NCBI GenBank assembly: GCA_046262435.1
Contig: JBHEMT010000130.1
Span: 1 to 31,659 of the forward strand
Reading direction: 5' to 3'
From: JBHEMT01 sp046262435
GTDB lineage: Bacteria > Chloroflexota > Dormibacteria > Aeolococcales > Aeolococcaceae
DNA: 31,659 nt
This document shows, piece by piece, positions 22,663-31,121 of the stretch. The translations under genes were made by a program, and so were the position numbers. The notes beneath the pieces are model-generated. The model searched no databases and had not been told where the DNA came from. It saw nothing but the letters and a program-made list of their open reading frames with translations. The first letter of the stretch is position 1; every line of letters begins with the position of its first letter.

Positions 22663-24330
22663 CTACAGGTAGGTGTCCGGCAGATCGTTGGCGAAGAGCA
22701 CGCAGTCGCCGGGGCGGGCAAGGCGACCGATCGCCTCGGTGGCTCCCGCGAGCGACGCCACCTCGTGCACCCGGGCGGCGTCGAGGCCGCCCTCGCGCAG
22801 GCCGGCGAGCACCGCCACCCCCGGCCGCGAGCTGACCACGATCACCTGGTCGCACACCCGCGCCGCGTGCGCTCCGTAGCGACGGTTCTCCGCCTCCTCG
22901 AGCGGCCCCAGCTCGACCAGCCCGGGGGTGACCAGGATGCGCTGCCCCGGCGGCATCGCGGCGAGCACGTCGAGGCCGTTGTGCACCCCCACCGGGTTGG
23001 CGTTGTAGGAGTCGTCGATGACCGTGATCCCGTTTGCGGTGGGGACGGGCTGGAGCCGGTGGGGAACCGGCTCCAGGGTGGCTGTGGCACCCACCGCGGC
23101 CTCGAGATCATGACCGAGCAGGCGCACCACGGCGAGCGCCGCGGCGGTGTTCAGCACCTGGTGGCTGCCGAGCAGGGGGAGGTTGACGCTGACGTCCACG
23201 GCCTCCGCCGCCCACCGCACCCGGAAGTGCGAGCCGGCAGGGTCGACCCGCAGCTGCGAGGCGGTCACCTCCAGCTCGCCGTCCCCCTCCATCCCGTAGC
23301 GCACCACGCGCACCCCGGCCCTCGCGGCGCGGTCCGCGAGCCGGCGCGACTCCCGCTCGCCGGCGTAAATCACCGCGGTGCCGCCCGGGGGCAGCGCGGC
23401 CACGACCTCGTAGAGCGCATCAGCGATCCGTTGCACGGTGCCAAAACGCTCCAGGTGCTGAGGACCGACCGAGGTGACCACGGCAAGCCCCGGCGGAGCG
23501 ACCCGGCAGATGGAGGCGATCTCACCGACGTCGTAGGCGTCCATCTCCACCACGAAGGTGCGCTGGGTGGCGCTGAGCTGCTCGTTGACCGTGCGAGTCA
23601 CCCCCATCAGGGTGTTGAAGCTCTTCGGCGTGACCAGCGTCGGTGTCGAGGGCGTCAGCAGCGCGCCGAGGATGTGCTTGGTGCTGGTCTTGCCGTAGGA
23701 CCCCGCGATGGCGACGATCTCGGGCGACAGTTCGCGCACCCGCGCGGTCGCGGTGCGCACGTAGCCGGCGTTGATCCGCGCCTCGGCCGGGCGCAACACG
23801 CGCACCGCCACTGCGGCACAGCTCACCGCCATTGACGTGGTGCAGAGCACGCCGAACACGACGAAGATCACCCCGAGGCCGTAGGGAAGCAGCAGCGCGG
23901 CACCGGCCATGGCACAGCCGGTCAGCGCGAGGTCGAGAACGCCGGCCACCATCAGCCGGCGCATCCGGGCGGTCACCACCAGCGCCTTCTTGGGGGGCAG
24001 CCAGCGCCACAGGGCCAGGCCGGCGGCACTGCCTCCCGCCCAGCCCGCGCATAGCAGAGCGCGCCGCGCATCCGGCGGCAGCGCCGCCCCGGCGATACCG
24101 GCCACGGCGGTGACCGCGGTGGCGACCAGCACTGACCGGTGGAACAGCCAGGGCTGCCTTCTGCCCCACGTCCCGGTGCGCACCACGTCGTACTCCTCGA
24201 CCTGGAGGATCCGCGCCACCACCAGCGCGGCGCGAGCCGCGAACCCGACCCAGAGCACCGCCGCGACCAGTGCCAGCAACACGGCCAGCGTCACCCCTCG
24301 GCCTCCCCGCGCAGCCGCCACGCGCCGCAT
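22663..24330 (-). CDS. murF: Membrane-anchored Mur ligase, MurF-like
   Basis: 555 aa from ATG 24330. About five hydrophobic helices fill residues 14-36, 66-84, 91-110, 126-148 and 151-176. The Mur ligase ATPase core follows, with P-loop GSYGKTSTK (210-218), TPKSFNTLMGVTRTVNE, a magnesium-site strand VEMDAYDVGEI, and GPQHLERFGT. The C-terminal ligase domain contains VIDDSYNANPVGVHNGLD, a MurF signature. MurF adds D-Ala-D-Ala to UDP-MurNAc-tripeptide; the core supports that or a close relative. The N-terminal UDP-substrate domain of ordinary MurF is not recognisable and its place is taken by the membrane bundle. Location between the hydrolase (40 nt) and ftsQ, after ddl, fits D-Ala-D-Ala use. 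Exact substrate uncertain. Confidence 0.8.
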   Translation of the reverse strand: MRRVAAARGGRGVTLAVLLALVAAVLWVGFAARAALVVARILQVEEYDVVRTGTWGRRQPWLFHRSVLVATAVTAVAGIAGAALPPDARRALLCAGWAGGSAAGLALWRWLPPKKALVVTARMRRLMVAGVLDLALTGCAMAGAALLLPYGLGVIFVVFGVLCTTSMAVSCAAVAVRVLRPAEARINAGYVRTATARVRELSPEIVAIAGSYGKTSTKHILGALLTPSTPTLVTPKSFNTLMGVTRTVNEQLSATQRTFVVEMDAYDVGEIASICRVAPPGLAVVTSVGPQHLERFGTVQRIADALYEVVAALPPGGTAVIYAGERESRRLADRAARAGVRVVRYGMEGDGELEVTASQLRVDPAGSHFRVRWAAEAVDVSVNLPLLGSHQVLNTAAALAVVRLLGHDLEAAVGATATLEPVPHRLQPVPTANGITVIDDSYNANPVGVHNGLDVLAAMPPGQRILVTPGLVELGPLEEAENRRYGAHAARVCDQVIVVSSRPGVAVLAGLREGGLDAARVHEVASLAGATEAIGRLARPGDCVLFANDLPDTYL

Positions 24331-24370
24331 GGATGGCCGTTCCTGCGCAACCCTGCGCGCAGTGCTGTGG

Positions 24371-25171
24371 TCATGCGCCCTCCTCTTGCACGGCCGCCGG
24401 CGCCCCGAGAAAGTGCTGGACAATGCGCAGAAAGCGCTCCGGCTGCTCGGCATACGCGAAGTGGCCGGCACCCTCGAAGACCACCAACCCCGCGTCGCGA
24501 ATGCCCGCCTCGAGACGGCGCGCATCAGCCAGTGGGGTGGCGTCGTCAGCGTCGCCGAAGATCAGCAGCGTCGACGAACGGATTTGGTCCAGCTCGCCGC
24601 TGAGGTCCTCGTTGAGCACGCGCACGAACGACTCGCGCACCGTCCCTGCGGCCGCGCGGTAGTCGTCCGAGCCCCGCGACTGCACCCAGGCCTCCAGGGG
24701 CTGGCGCAGCGCACCGGGCACCATCCGGTGACGGCTGAGCGCGCGTCCGGTCTTGAAGGTGCGGACGCGTAACCGTTGGGCGGCGCCCGGGCGATGGCGG
24801 ATCACCGCGGCGCCGGTGAGTACCAGTCTGCCGACACGCGCAGGATGCGCAGTGGCCAGGCGCACCGCCACCTGGGCTCCGAAGGAGTGGCAGATGAAGT
24901 CGGCGCGGGCCACCCCGACCCGGTCGAGTAGCTGTTGCAACCAGCCAACGTAGTCGTCGACAGACCACGCCACCGGCGGCGGGTCGGTTTCGCCGAATCC
25001 GGGAAGGTCTGGCGCCACCACCCGATGCGTGGACGCCAGGCCAGTGAGCACCTGCCCCCACAGTTCGCCCCGCGACCCCCAGCCGTGGAGGAGCACCACC
25101 GGCTCGCCGGAGCCTAGGTCGATGAGGTGCGCGGTCGGCGTCTCGGCGCGGTGCTCGGTCTCCTGGCTCAC
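24371..25171 (-). CDS. Alpha/beta-fold hydrolase
   Basis: 266 aa, complete alpha/beta hydrolase fold. Oxyanion region VVLLHGWGS, then VVAPDLPGFGETDPP. The nucleophile elbow is CHSFGAQ with Ser96, so the first Gly of GxSxG is Cys. Acid is in LIFGDADDATP and His in EGAGHFAYAEQPERF. No signal peptide or membrane helix, so cytoplasmic. Start GTG 25171 overlaps the ddl stop as GTGA, and the MurF-like gene starts 40 nt after its stop, so it is made together with the D-Ala-D-Ala pathway. Such enzymes can be esterases, peptidases or C-C hydrolases; nothing in the sequence decides. It is not a standard dcw gene. Confidence 0.88.
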   Translation of the reverse strand: MSQETEHRAETPTAHLIDLGSGEPVVLLHGWGSRGELWGQVLTGLASTHRVVAPDLPGFGETDPPPVAWSVDDYVGWLQQLLDRVGVARADFICHSFGAQVAVRLATAHPARVGRLVLTGAAVIRHRPGAAQRLRVRTFKTGRALSRHRMVPGALRQPLEAWVQSRGSDDYRAAAGTVRESFVRVLNEDLSGELDQIRSSTLLIFGDADDATPLADARRLEAGIRDAGLVVFEGAGHFAYAEQPERFLRIVQHFLGAPAAVQEEGA

Positions 25172-26442
25172 CGCGACCCGCGCGCAGCCGCCTTGGATCC
25201 GGTCGCGCCGGTACCCCGCAGCAACCACGAGTCGATCGAGTACGTGCTCCGCAGCTTGACCGCGTGGCGTTGCATCCCCAGGTCGACCAGCTCAGCGACC
25301 AGCTCGGGGAAGCTCAGGCCGGCGGGCTCGAAGAGGTAGTAGGCCAACGACCCCGGGACGGTGTTGACCTCGTTGACCATGAACCAGCCCTGCTCGGGCC
25401 GCACCAGGAAGTCGACCCGGCTGACGCCGGCACAGCCGAGCACGGTGAAGGCGCGACGGGCCGCCTCCTGGATTGCGCCGGTCACCTCGTCGGGGATCGG
25501 TGCAGGAATCAGCCGCCGCGCCGAGTCCATGCCGGTCGCGCCACCCTTGCTCGCCGCCGTCCGCGTGCTCTTGGCGCCCGCCGGCGAGGCGCCGGTCTTG
25601 CCCCCGGTCCCGTACTTGTCCTCGTAGCGCAACAGTCCGGCGGACACCGGTTGCTCGCAGACCGACACCCGGGCGTCGGCAGCGGTGCCGAGCACCGCGC
25701 AGTTCACCTCGATGATGTCGGTCTGGGCGGGCTCGACCAGGACCCGGTGGTCGTAGCTGAAGGCCACCTCGAGGGCGCTCACCAAGGCACCGCGACCGGC
25801 CGCCTGGGCCACTCCGATGGACGACCCGAGCGTCATCGGCTTGACGAACACCGGATAGGGGAAGCGCTGTTCGACCAGTGCGGCAACGCGCGGCGGGTTC
25901 TCCAGCCAGAGGCCGCGGTCGAGCGTGAGGTCGTCGAGCACGGGCAGATCGCCGGCCCGGAGCAGGGTCTTGGTTAACGCCTTGTCCATGCACACCGCGG
26001 AGGCGGCCACGTCGCAGCCGGCGTAGGCGATGTCGGCAAGCTCACACAGGCCCTGCAGGGTGCCGTCCTCGCCGTGCGAGCCGTGCACCAGCGGCAGGAC
26101 GCAGTCGAGCAGTTCGATGGCGCCGAGCGTCGGTGTGCCGCGACCGAACAACCCGGTGCGGCGCTGCGCCGGCGCGAGCCGGAGCAGGCCGCGTGCGGCG
26201 GGATCGGTGGAGAGCTGCACCGGCTCCGCCTCGGCGAGCACCCGCGCGGGGTCGGCGAAGGCGTCCAGGTCGCGGAGCACCTCGCCGGTGAACCAGCGCC
26301 CGTCCTTGGCGATGTAGATGGGCACGCTCTCGAACCGGTCCGCCGGGAGCGCGGCCATCGCCTGCTGCGCGGTGATCACCGAGACCTCGTGTTCGACGGA
26401 GCGGCCGCCGAAGACGACGCCCACCCGGAGGGTGCTGGTCAC
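25168..26442 (-). CDS. ddl: D-alanine-D-alanine ligase
   Basis: ATP-grasp enzyme joining two D-Ala. 424 aa from GTG 26442 (AAGGAGAG 6-7 nt upstream). N-terminal VGVVFGGRSVEHEVSVITAQ, then LPLVHGSHGEDGTLQG, KPMTLGSSIGV, ATP-grasp acid VNEVNTVPGSLAYYLF with the metal-binding residues. The omega-loop region RYEDKY (272-277) is followed by an insert of about 30 residues, Gly/Lys/Ala/Ser-rich (about 278-306), before ARRLIPAPI. A basic tail of about 20 residues ends the protein. This explains its length above the usual 310-370 aa. It lies between murB (67-nt gap) and the hydrolase (4-nt overlap). Confidence 0.95.
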   Translation of the reverse strand: MTSTLRVGVVFGGRSVEHEVSVITAQQAMAALPADRFESVPIYIAKDGRWFTGEVLRDLDAFADPARVLAEAEPVQLSTDPAARGLLRLAPAQRRTGLFGRGTPTLGAIELLDCVLPLVHGSHGEDGTLQGLCELADIAYAGCDVAASAVCMDKALTKTLLRAGDLPVLDDLTLDRGLWLENPPRVAALVEQRFPYPVFVKPMTLGSSIGVAQAAGRGALVSALEVAFSYDHRVLVEPAQTDIIEVNCAVLGTAADARVSVCEQPVSAGLLRYEDKYGTGGKTGASPAGAKSTRTAASKGGATGMDSARRLIPAPIPDEVTGAIQEAARRAFTVLGCAGVSRVDFLVRPEQGWFMVNEVNTVPGSLAYYLFEPAGLSFPELVAELVDLGMQRHAVKLRSTYSIDSWLLRGTGATGSKAAARGSR

Positions 26443-26509
26443 CGACAGCTCTCCTTCATTCACTCGCACTCTCGCGCCGGCAGCGGCGGCCAAGGGTAGC
26501 AGCCACCGC

Positions 26510-27430
26510 TCAGCGCCCCGGCGTGCTCGCCGGCGCGGGCTCACCGAGGTAGACGATCTCGCGTTGCAGGTCAACGCCGAACCGCTCCCGGACCACCGCG
26601 TGGGCCCGCTCCACCAGGGCGGCCACGTCAGCAGCGGTGGCGTGATCGCGGTTGACGATGAAGTTGGCGTGCTTGGTGGAGATCTCGGCGCCGCCGTGGG
26701 TGGTGCCCTTGAGGCCAGCGGCCTCGATGAGCCGGCCGGCCCTATCGCCGGGGGGGTTCTGGAAGACGCTGCCCAGGCTGCGGATGCCATAGGGCTGGCT
26801 CGCCTTGCGGTCGGCCTGGATGGCATCGGTGCGGGCCCGCACCGAGCTGGGCTCGTCGTCGTGCACCGCAAAGCGCGCCGCCACCACGATGGTGCTGCGC
26901 AGGTCGCGCTTGAAGCGCGAGGTGCGGTAGCCGAAGCCGCAGTCGTCCAGCGCGTAGGTGGTGAGCAGACCGTCCGGGCCCACGGCGTCGCAGCTGAGCA
27001 GCGCATCCTTGACCTCGCGGCCGAACGCGCCGGCGTTGCCCCACACGCTGGCTCCGCAGGTGCCGGGGATTCCGATGCCGAACTCCAACCCGGCCAGTCC
27101 CTGCTTGGCGCAGTCGAGGGCGGCGCGGGGCATCATCTGGCCCCCGCTCAGCTGCACGGTAGTGGCGTCGAGCCGCTCCAGGCGGCGGTCGGTGAGCCGC
27201 AGCACCAGGCCGCGCACCCCGCCGTCGAGAATCAGGGTGTTGCTCCCCGCCCCGAGCACGGTCACCGGGATGCCCGCGGCAGCGCAGCGGGGCAGCAGCT
27301 CACCAAGCGCCGCCGGATTGTCGAGCTGCAGGTACCAGTCGGCGGGACCGCCGATCCCGTACTGCGAGTGCCGCGCCAGGGTGCGGTCGCGCACCACCCC
27401 GGGCCATGAGTCGAGCCACTCAGCCCGCAT
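26510..27430 (-). CDS. murB: UDP-N-acetylenolpyruvoylglucosamine reductase
   Basis: FAD/NADPH enzyme that reduces UDP-GlcNAc-enolpyruvate to UDP-MurNAc. 306 aa. FAD-binding VLGAGSNTLILDGGVRG, GIGIPGTCGASVWGNAGAFG, active-site Arg in FGYRTSRFK, the proton-donor Ser in GSVFQNP, AGRLIEAAGLKG, ISTKHANFIVN, and the terminal Glu in LQREIVYLG. The layout is type II MurB. Start ATG 27430, overlapping the murC stop by 11 nt, hence coupled to it. Confidence 0.96.
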   Translation of the reverse strand: MRAEWLDSWPGVVRDRTLARHSQYGIGGPADWYLQLDNPAALGELLPRCAAAGIPVTVLGAGSNTLILDGGVRGLVLRLTDRRLERLDATTVQLSGGQMMPRAALDCAKQGLAGLEFGIGIPGTCGASVWGNAGAFGREVKDALLSCDAVGPDGLLTTYALDDCGFGYRTSRFKRDLRSTIVVAARFAVHDDEPSSVRARTDAIQADRKASQPYGIRSLGSVFQNPPGDRAGRLIEAAGLKGTTHGGAEISTKHANFIVNRDHATAADVAALVERAHAVVRERFGVDLQREIVYLGEPAPASTPGR

Positions 27431-28838
27431 GCGCGCTCCGCAGGGCGCCGGCGAGGCGCCGGGCCAGGTCGTCGAAGCCGCGCACCGACATGCAGAGCAC
27501 CACGTCGCCCGGCCGTGCCTCTGCGGCCACGGCGGCGATCACTGCGGCCGCGTCGGCGACCACGCGCACGTCCTCGACGCCGCGCACCCGGTCCTTGATG
27601 TCGTCGCTGCTCACCGTGCCCTCGAGGTGGCGCTCGCGGGCGGGCTCGATCGGGCCGAGCAGCACCACATCACTGCCGACGAAGCTGTGCGCGTAGTCCT
27701 CGAGCAGGGCGCTGGTTCGCGAGTAGGTGTGGGGCACGTACGCGGCGAAGATGCGCGCATCCGGGTAGCGGCCCCGCGCCGCGGTGACGGTGGCGGCAAC
27801 CTCGGTGGGGTGGTGCGCGTAGTCGTCGATCACGATGATGCCCGAGGGCTCACCGACCAGCTCGAAACGGCGCGAGGGGCCCCGGAAGCCGGCGCACGCC
27901 TGGGCCCACGCCGACGGCCGCTCAGCACCCAGCCGGCGCGCCATCAAAACTGCGGCCGCGGCGTTCTGCCAGTTGTGCGCGCCGGGCATGGTCAGCTCCA
28001 GTTCGACGTCGATACCGGCGCCCTTGAGGTGCAGCCTCGGCTCCTCCGGCGGCCGGCCATGGCGCTCGCGCGCCTCGCGGAGGACCAGGTCGGCGTCGGT
28101 GGCGAAGCCGTAGCTCAGCACCTCGCACGAGGCCAGAGAGCGCAGCGCGCGGCACTCGGGATCGTCAGCGCAGAGCACCAGCAGCCCGTCGCTGGGCATG
28201 GTCATCGCCAGCAGCCGGAAGGGTTCTCGGTAGGCCTCGAACGACGGGTACACATCGGGATGGTCGAGCTCGAGCCGGGTGACGCAGGCCACCTCCGGGT
28301 GCACATGGAGAAACTTGGGCCGCGCGTCCCAGGGGGCGGTCGTGTACTCGTCGCCCTCGAACACGAACGCGCCGCGACCCAGCCGGGCGCTGATTCCAGC
28401 GAAGTCGCGCGAGGTGGTGCCGAGTCGGAAGCCGGGGTCGAGGCCGGCGCTCTCCAGGATCCAGGCGAGCAGCGACGAGGTGGTGGTCTTGCCATGGGTG
28501 CCGCAGACCGCGGCGCGCACCCTGCCCTCGGTCAGCTCGCCGTAGAACTCGGCCTCGCTGGTGACCGGGATGCCCAGTCGTACCGCCTCGGCCCACTCCA
28601 CGTTGCCGGGACGCACCTGGTTGCCGACCACGACCAGGTCGGGCCGGCCGCCGAGCAGCACGTTGGCGGCGCTGTGCGCGTTGACCCAACGGATGCCGGC
28701 GGCGGTCAGGATGTCGCTGGTGGGCGGGTAGGCGTCCTCGTCGGAGCCGGTGACGGCGTAGCCCAGCTGCTGGGCCATCAGCGCCGCACCCGAGACCGCG
28801 TAGCCACAGATGCCGAGCAGGTGCACGTGACGGCTCAC
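27420..28838 (-). CDS. murC: UDP-N-acetylmuramate-L-alanine ligase (MurC/Mpl-type)
   Basis: Mur ligase that attaches the first L-Ala to UDP-MurNAc, judged by its place between murG and murB. 472 aa. P-loop GTHGKTTT (113-120), PHTYSRTSALLEDYA and DDYAHHPTEV are MurC-like. However, the N-terminus HLLGICGYAVSGAAL-x9-TGSDEDAYPP and the centre FEGDEYTTAPWDARPKF...ELDHPDVY look more like Mpl, the murein-tripeptide recycling ligase. In typical MurC the N-terminus reads HFIGIGGxGMSG. It may be a true MurC of an unusual branch or a ligase with Mpl-like substrate range. Start GTG 28838 overlaps the murG stop as GTGA. Confidence 0.88.
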   Translation of the reverse strand: MSRHVHLLGICGYAVSGAALMAQQLGYAVTGSDEDAYPPTSDILTAAGIRWVNAHSAANVLLGGRPDLVVVGNQVRPGNVEWAEAVRLGIPVTSEAEFYGELTEGRVRAAVCGTHGKTTTSSLLAWILESAGLDPGFRLGTTSRDFAGISARLGRGAFVFEGDEYTTAPWDARPKFLHVHPEVACVTRLELDHPDVYPSFEAYREPFRLLAMTMPSDGLLVLCADDPECRALRSLASCEVLSYGFATDADLVLREARERHGRPPEEPRLHLKGAGIDVELELTMPGAHNWQNAAAAVLMARRLGAERPSAWAQACAGFRGPSRRFELVGEPSGIIVIDDYAHHPTEVAATVTAARGRYPDARIFAAYVPHTYSRTSALLEDYAHSFVGSDVVLLGPIEPARERHLEGTVSSDDIKDRVRGVEDVRVVADAAAVIAAVAAEARPGDVVLCMSVRGFDDLARRLAGALRSAHAG

Positions 28839-29920
28839 CCGCCGGCCACCTCACGCACCAGCTCCACCACCCGCGTGGTGGCGTCGGGCCGGCCCGCGGC
28901 CGCACTGGCCGCCGCCATCGCCCGCCACCGGGCCGTGTCGGCGAGCACCGCCTCGAGCTCGCTCTCCAGCCGCTCTGGGGTGCACTGGGCGTCGTCAATC
29001 AGCACCGCCGCGCCGGCGGTGACGTAAGGGGCCGCGTTGTCGGCCTGATGGGCGCCGGCGTGCGGATAGGGCACCAGGATCATGGGCCGTCCCAGCGCGC
29101 TGCACTCGGCCAGGGACGAGCCGCCGGCGCGCATCACCACCAGGTCGGCCTCCCGGAGGGCGGCGGCGACATCGTCGATGAACGGCGACACGCGATAGCG
29201 CTCTCGAAGGCCCTCGGCCAACCCGGCTGCCGCGGGAACCGCCCACTCGGCGTCAAGGGCGCCGCATTGATGGGTCACGGTGAGCTCTGGGAATTCCTCG
29301 AGGAGATCGCGGATGCAGCCGGCCAGCGCATCGTTGATACGGCGCGCCCCCTGCGAGCCACCCATGACGAGAATGTGCCCGCAGCGATCGCGCAGCGGCG
29401 CCGGTGCCCCCCGCGAGACCTCGGGACGGACGGGATTGCCGGTCTCGACCACGCGGACGCCGGGGAGATGCCTTTCCGTCTCGGTGTAGGACGAGGCCAC
29501 CACGTGAGCCCGCCTCGAAAGCATGCGGATCGCCCGGCCCGGATGGGCGTTCTGCTCCAGCAGGACGAAGGGGACGCGGGCCAGCCTGGCCGCCATGATC
29601 ACAGGGACGCATACGTAGCCGGCGGTGCCCACCACCACGTCCGGGCGGTACCGACGTACCAGACCCAGGGCCGTGATCACGGCGGCGGGTAACCGGGCGG
29701 CGGCGCGCCCGATGCTGAGCGGACTGCTCGCGTCCACGCCGCTCACGTCGAGCGTCTCCAGCCGGAGCCCGGCGCCGGTGACCAGCCGTTCCGCCACACC
29801 ACCGCGACGCCCGACCAGAAGCACGTCGCCCTCCGGGTCAGCGTGCCGAAGGGCCTGGGCGACGGCCAGCGCGGGGGTGAGGTGCCCCCCCGTCCCCCCG
29901 CCAGCGATCAACGTACGCAC
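28835..29920 (-). CDS. murG: MurG transferase (lipid II synthesis)
   Basis: GT-B glycosyltransferase at the inner membrane face that adds GlcNAc to lipid I to make lipid II. 361 aa. Glycine loops: IAGGGTGGHLTPALAVAQAL at the N-terminus and VMGGSQGARRIND at the start of the C-terminal domain; also VVVGTAGYVCVPV, LLEQNAHPGRA, and the UDP-GlcNAc-site run RAGGSSLAECSALGRPMILVPYPHA. Start GTG 29920 is fixed by the conserved first strand; it lies 83 nt inside ftsW, with only a weak G-rich ribosome-binding site. It overlaps murC by 4 nt. Confidence 0.96.
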   Translation of the reverse strand: MRTLIAGGGTGGHLTPALAVAQALRHADPEGDVLLVGRRGGVAERLVTGAGLRLETLDVSGVDASSPLSIGRAAARLPAAVITALGLVRRYRPDVVVGTAGYVCVPVIMAARLARVPFVLLEQNAHPGRAIRMLSRRAHVVASSYTETERHLPGVRVVETGNPVRPEVSRGAPAPLRDRCGHILVMGGSQGARRINDALAGCIRDLLEEFPELTVTHQCGALDAEWAVPAAAGLAEGLRERYRVSPFIDDVAAALREADLVVMRAGGSSLAECSALGRPMILVPYPHAGAHQADNAAPYVTAGAAVLIDDAQCTPERLESELEAVLADTARWRAMAAASAAAGRPDATTRVVELVREVAGG

Positions 29921-31121
29921 GTCGCACCGCCCCCTGACGGCGAGCCTGGGCGGAGATGTTGCAGAGCACGCCCACGCCGATCAGCGTTGCCGCCAGCGCC
30001 GTGCCACCATAGCTGATGAACGGCAACGGGATTCCCGTGGTGGGGATGACGTTGGTCACCGCCCCGATGTTGATGAACGCCTCGATGCAGATCCATGCCG
30101 TGACTCCTCCTGCCAGCAGCGCCCCATAGGTGTCGGGAGCGCGGAGTGAGGCGCGCACCCCCCGCCAGGCCAAAAACAGGAAGGCGATGATGACGGACAT
30201 GGCTCCCAGCAGGCCGAGCTCCTCGCCAACGATCCCGAACACGAAGTCGGTGTGTGCCTCGGGCAACCACTGATACTTCTGAATGGAGTTGCCCAGCCCG
30301 ACCCCGGTCAGCCCCCCGGACCCCAGCGCGTAGAGAGCCTGGACGGTTTGAAAACCGCTGTTCAACGGATCGGAGAAGGGATCGCCGAAATGGGTTAGAC
30401 GGGCGGCTCGATACGACTCCGTCTTGATCAGCACCATACCGAGCCCGGCCATGATGGAGACCACCACCAGAAGATGGGTCTTGCGGATTCCGGCCAGGGC
30501 CAAGAGGGTGAGCCCCACCGCACCGACGACGATGGCGCTGCCCAGGTCCCGCTCCAAAAGGATCAGAACCAGGACCAGGGCCATCATGAAGCAGTAGTCG
30601 CGTACACCCGCCAGGGTGCGCACGTAGGGCCCCCGCTCTGTGAGCCATCGGGCCAGGAATATCAACGCCACCAGGGTGGCCACCGCGGACGGCTGCAGAG
30701 AGAACGAGCCGATGGTTATCCAGCGCCGGGCTCCGAAGCGGTCGGCGCCCACATGGGGTATCAGCACCGCCACGAGCAGGACGCCGGTCATGATCGCCAG
30801 TGGTCTCGCCCACTGCATCCAGCGGTGATAGTCCACCCGCATGGCGATCAGCATCCCGGCCACGCCGACCCCCAGCCCTATGATCTGGCGGAGAAAGAAG
30901 TAGTTGGCGTTCTTGTACTGGGCATAACCGAGCGCCTCCGAAGCGCTGTACAGCATCACCATCCCGAAGGCACAGAGCGCGGCGATGACGGTGAGCAGCC
31001 ATCCGTCCACGCCTCCGGTCAGGCCCCTGGGCTCCTCGTCGGCCACCAGCACGACATGGGCGCGATGAACACGCCGTGGCATGCCCACCTGCGGAGGGGC
31101 TCCCCCGATATTGGCGGCCAT
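29838..31121 (-). CDS. ftsW: Lipid II polymerase FtsW (SEDS family)
   Basis: Peptidoglycan glycosyltransferase of the SEDS family with about ten membrane helices, partner of a class B PBP in the divisome. 427 aa. Family marks: MLYSASEALGY, RRWITIGSFSLQPSA, LLERDLGSAIVV, GLGNSIQKYQWLPEAHTDFVFGIVGEELG with the catalytic Asp, and GIPLPFISYGGTAL. FtsW rather than RodA is inferred from position between murD and murG. The cytoplasmic N-terminus (about 36 aa) and a basic C-terminal tail of about 35 residues are hydrophilic; the tail is encoded over the murG start. Start ATG 31121 shares its A with the murD stop. Its GC content is visibly lower than that of neighbours. Confidence 0.95.
   Translation of the reverse strand: MAANIGGAPPQVGMPRRVHRAHVVLVADEEPRGLTGGVDGWLLTVIAALCAFGMVMLYSASEALGYAQYKNANYFFLRQIIGLGVGVAGMLIAMRVDYHRWMQWARPLAIMTGVLLVAVLIPHVGADRFGARRWITIGSFSLQPSAVATLVALIFLARWLTERGPYVRTLAGVRDYCFMMALVLVLILLERDLGSAIVVGAVGLTLLALAGIRKTHLLVVVSIMAGLGMVLIKTESYRAARLTHFGDPFSDPLNSGFQTVQALYALGSGGLTGVGLGNSIQKYQWLPEAHTDFVFGIVGEELGLLGAMSVIIAFLFLAWRGVRASLRAPDTYGALLAGGVTAWICIEAFINIGAVTNVIPTTGIPLPFISYGGTALAATLIGVGVLCNISAQARRQGAVRRAYVDRWRGDGGAPHPRAGRRPGPSAR

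Noticed and set aside
22663..24330. MurT (lipid II amidation ligase) as identity of the membrane Mur ligase
   Set aside because: No zinc-ribbon cysteines of MurT and no gatD partner next to it; the C-terminal DDSYNANP motif is MurF-like.
26958..29027. Plus-strand open frame of 689 codons across murB, murC and murG
   Set aside because: It spans three well-identified minus-strand genes and is low-complexity, rich in Gly, His, Arg and Ala; a typical antisense artefact in high-GC DNA.
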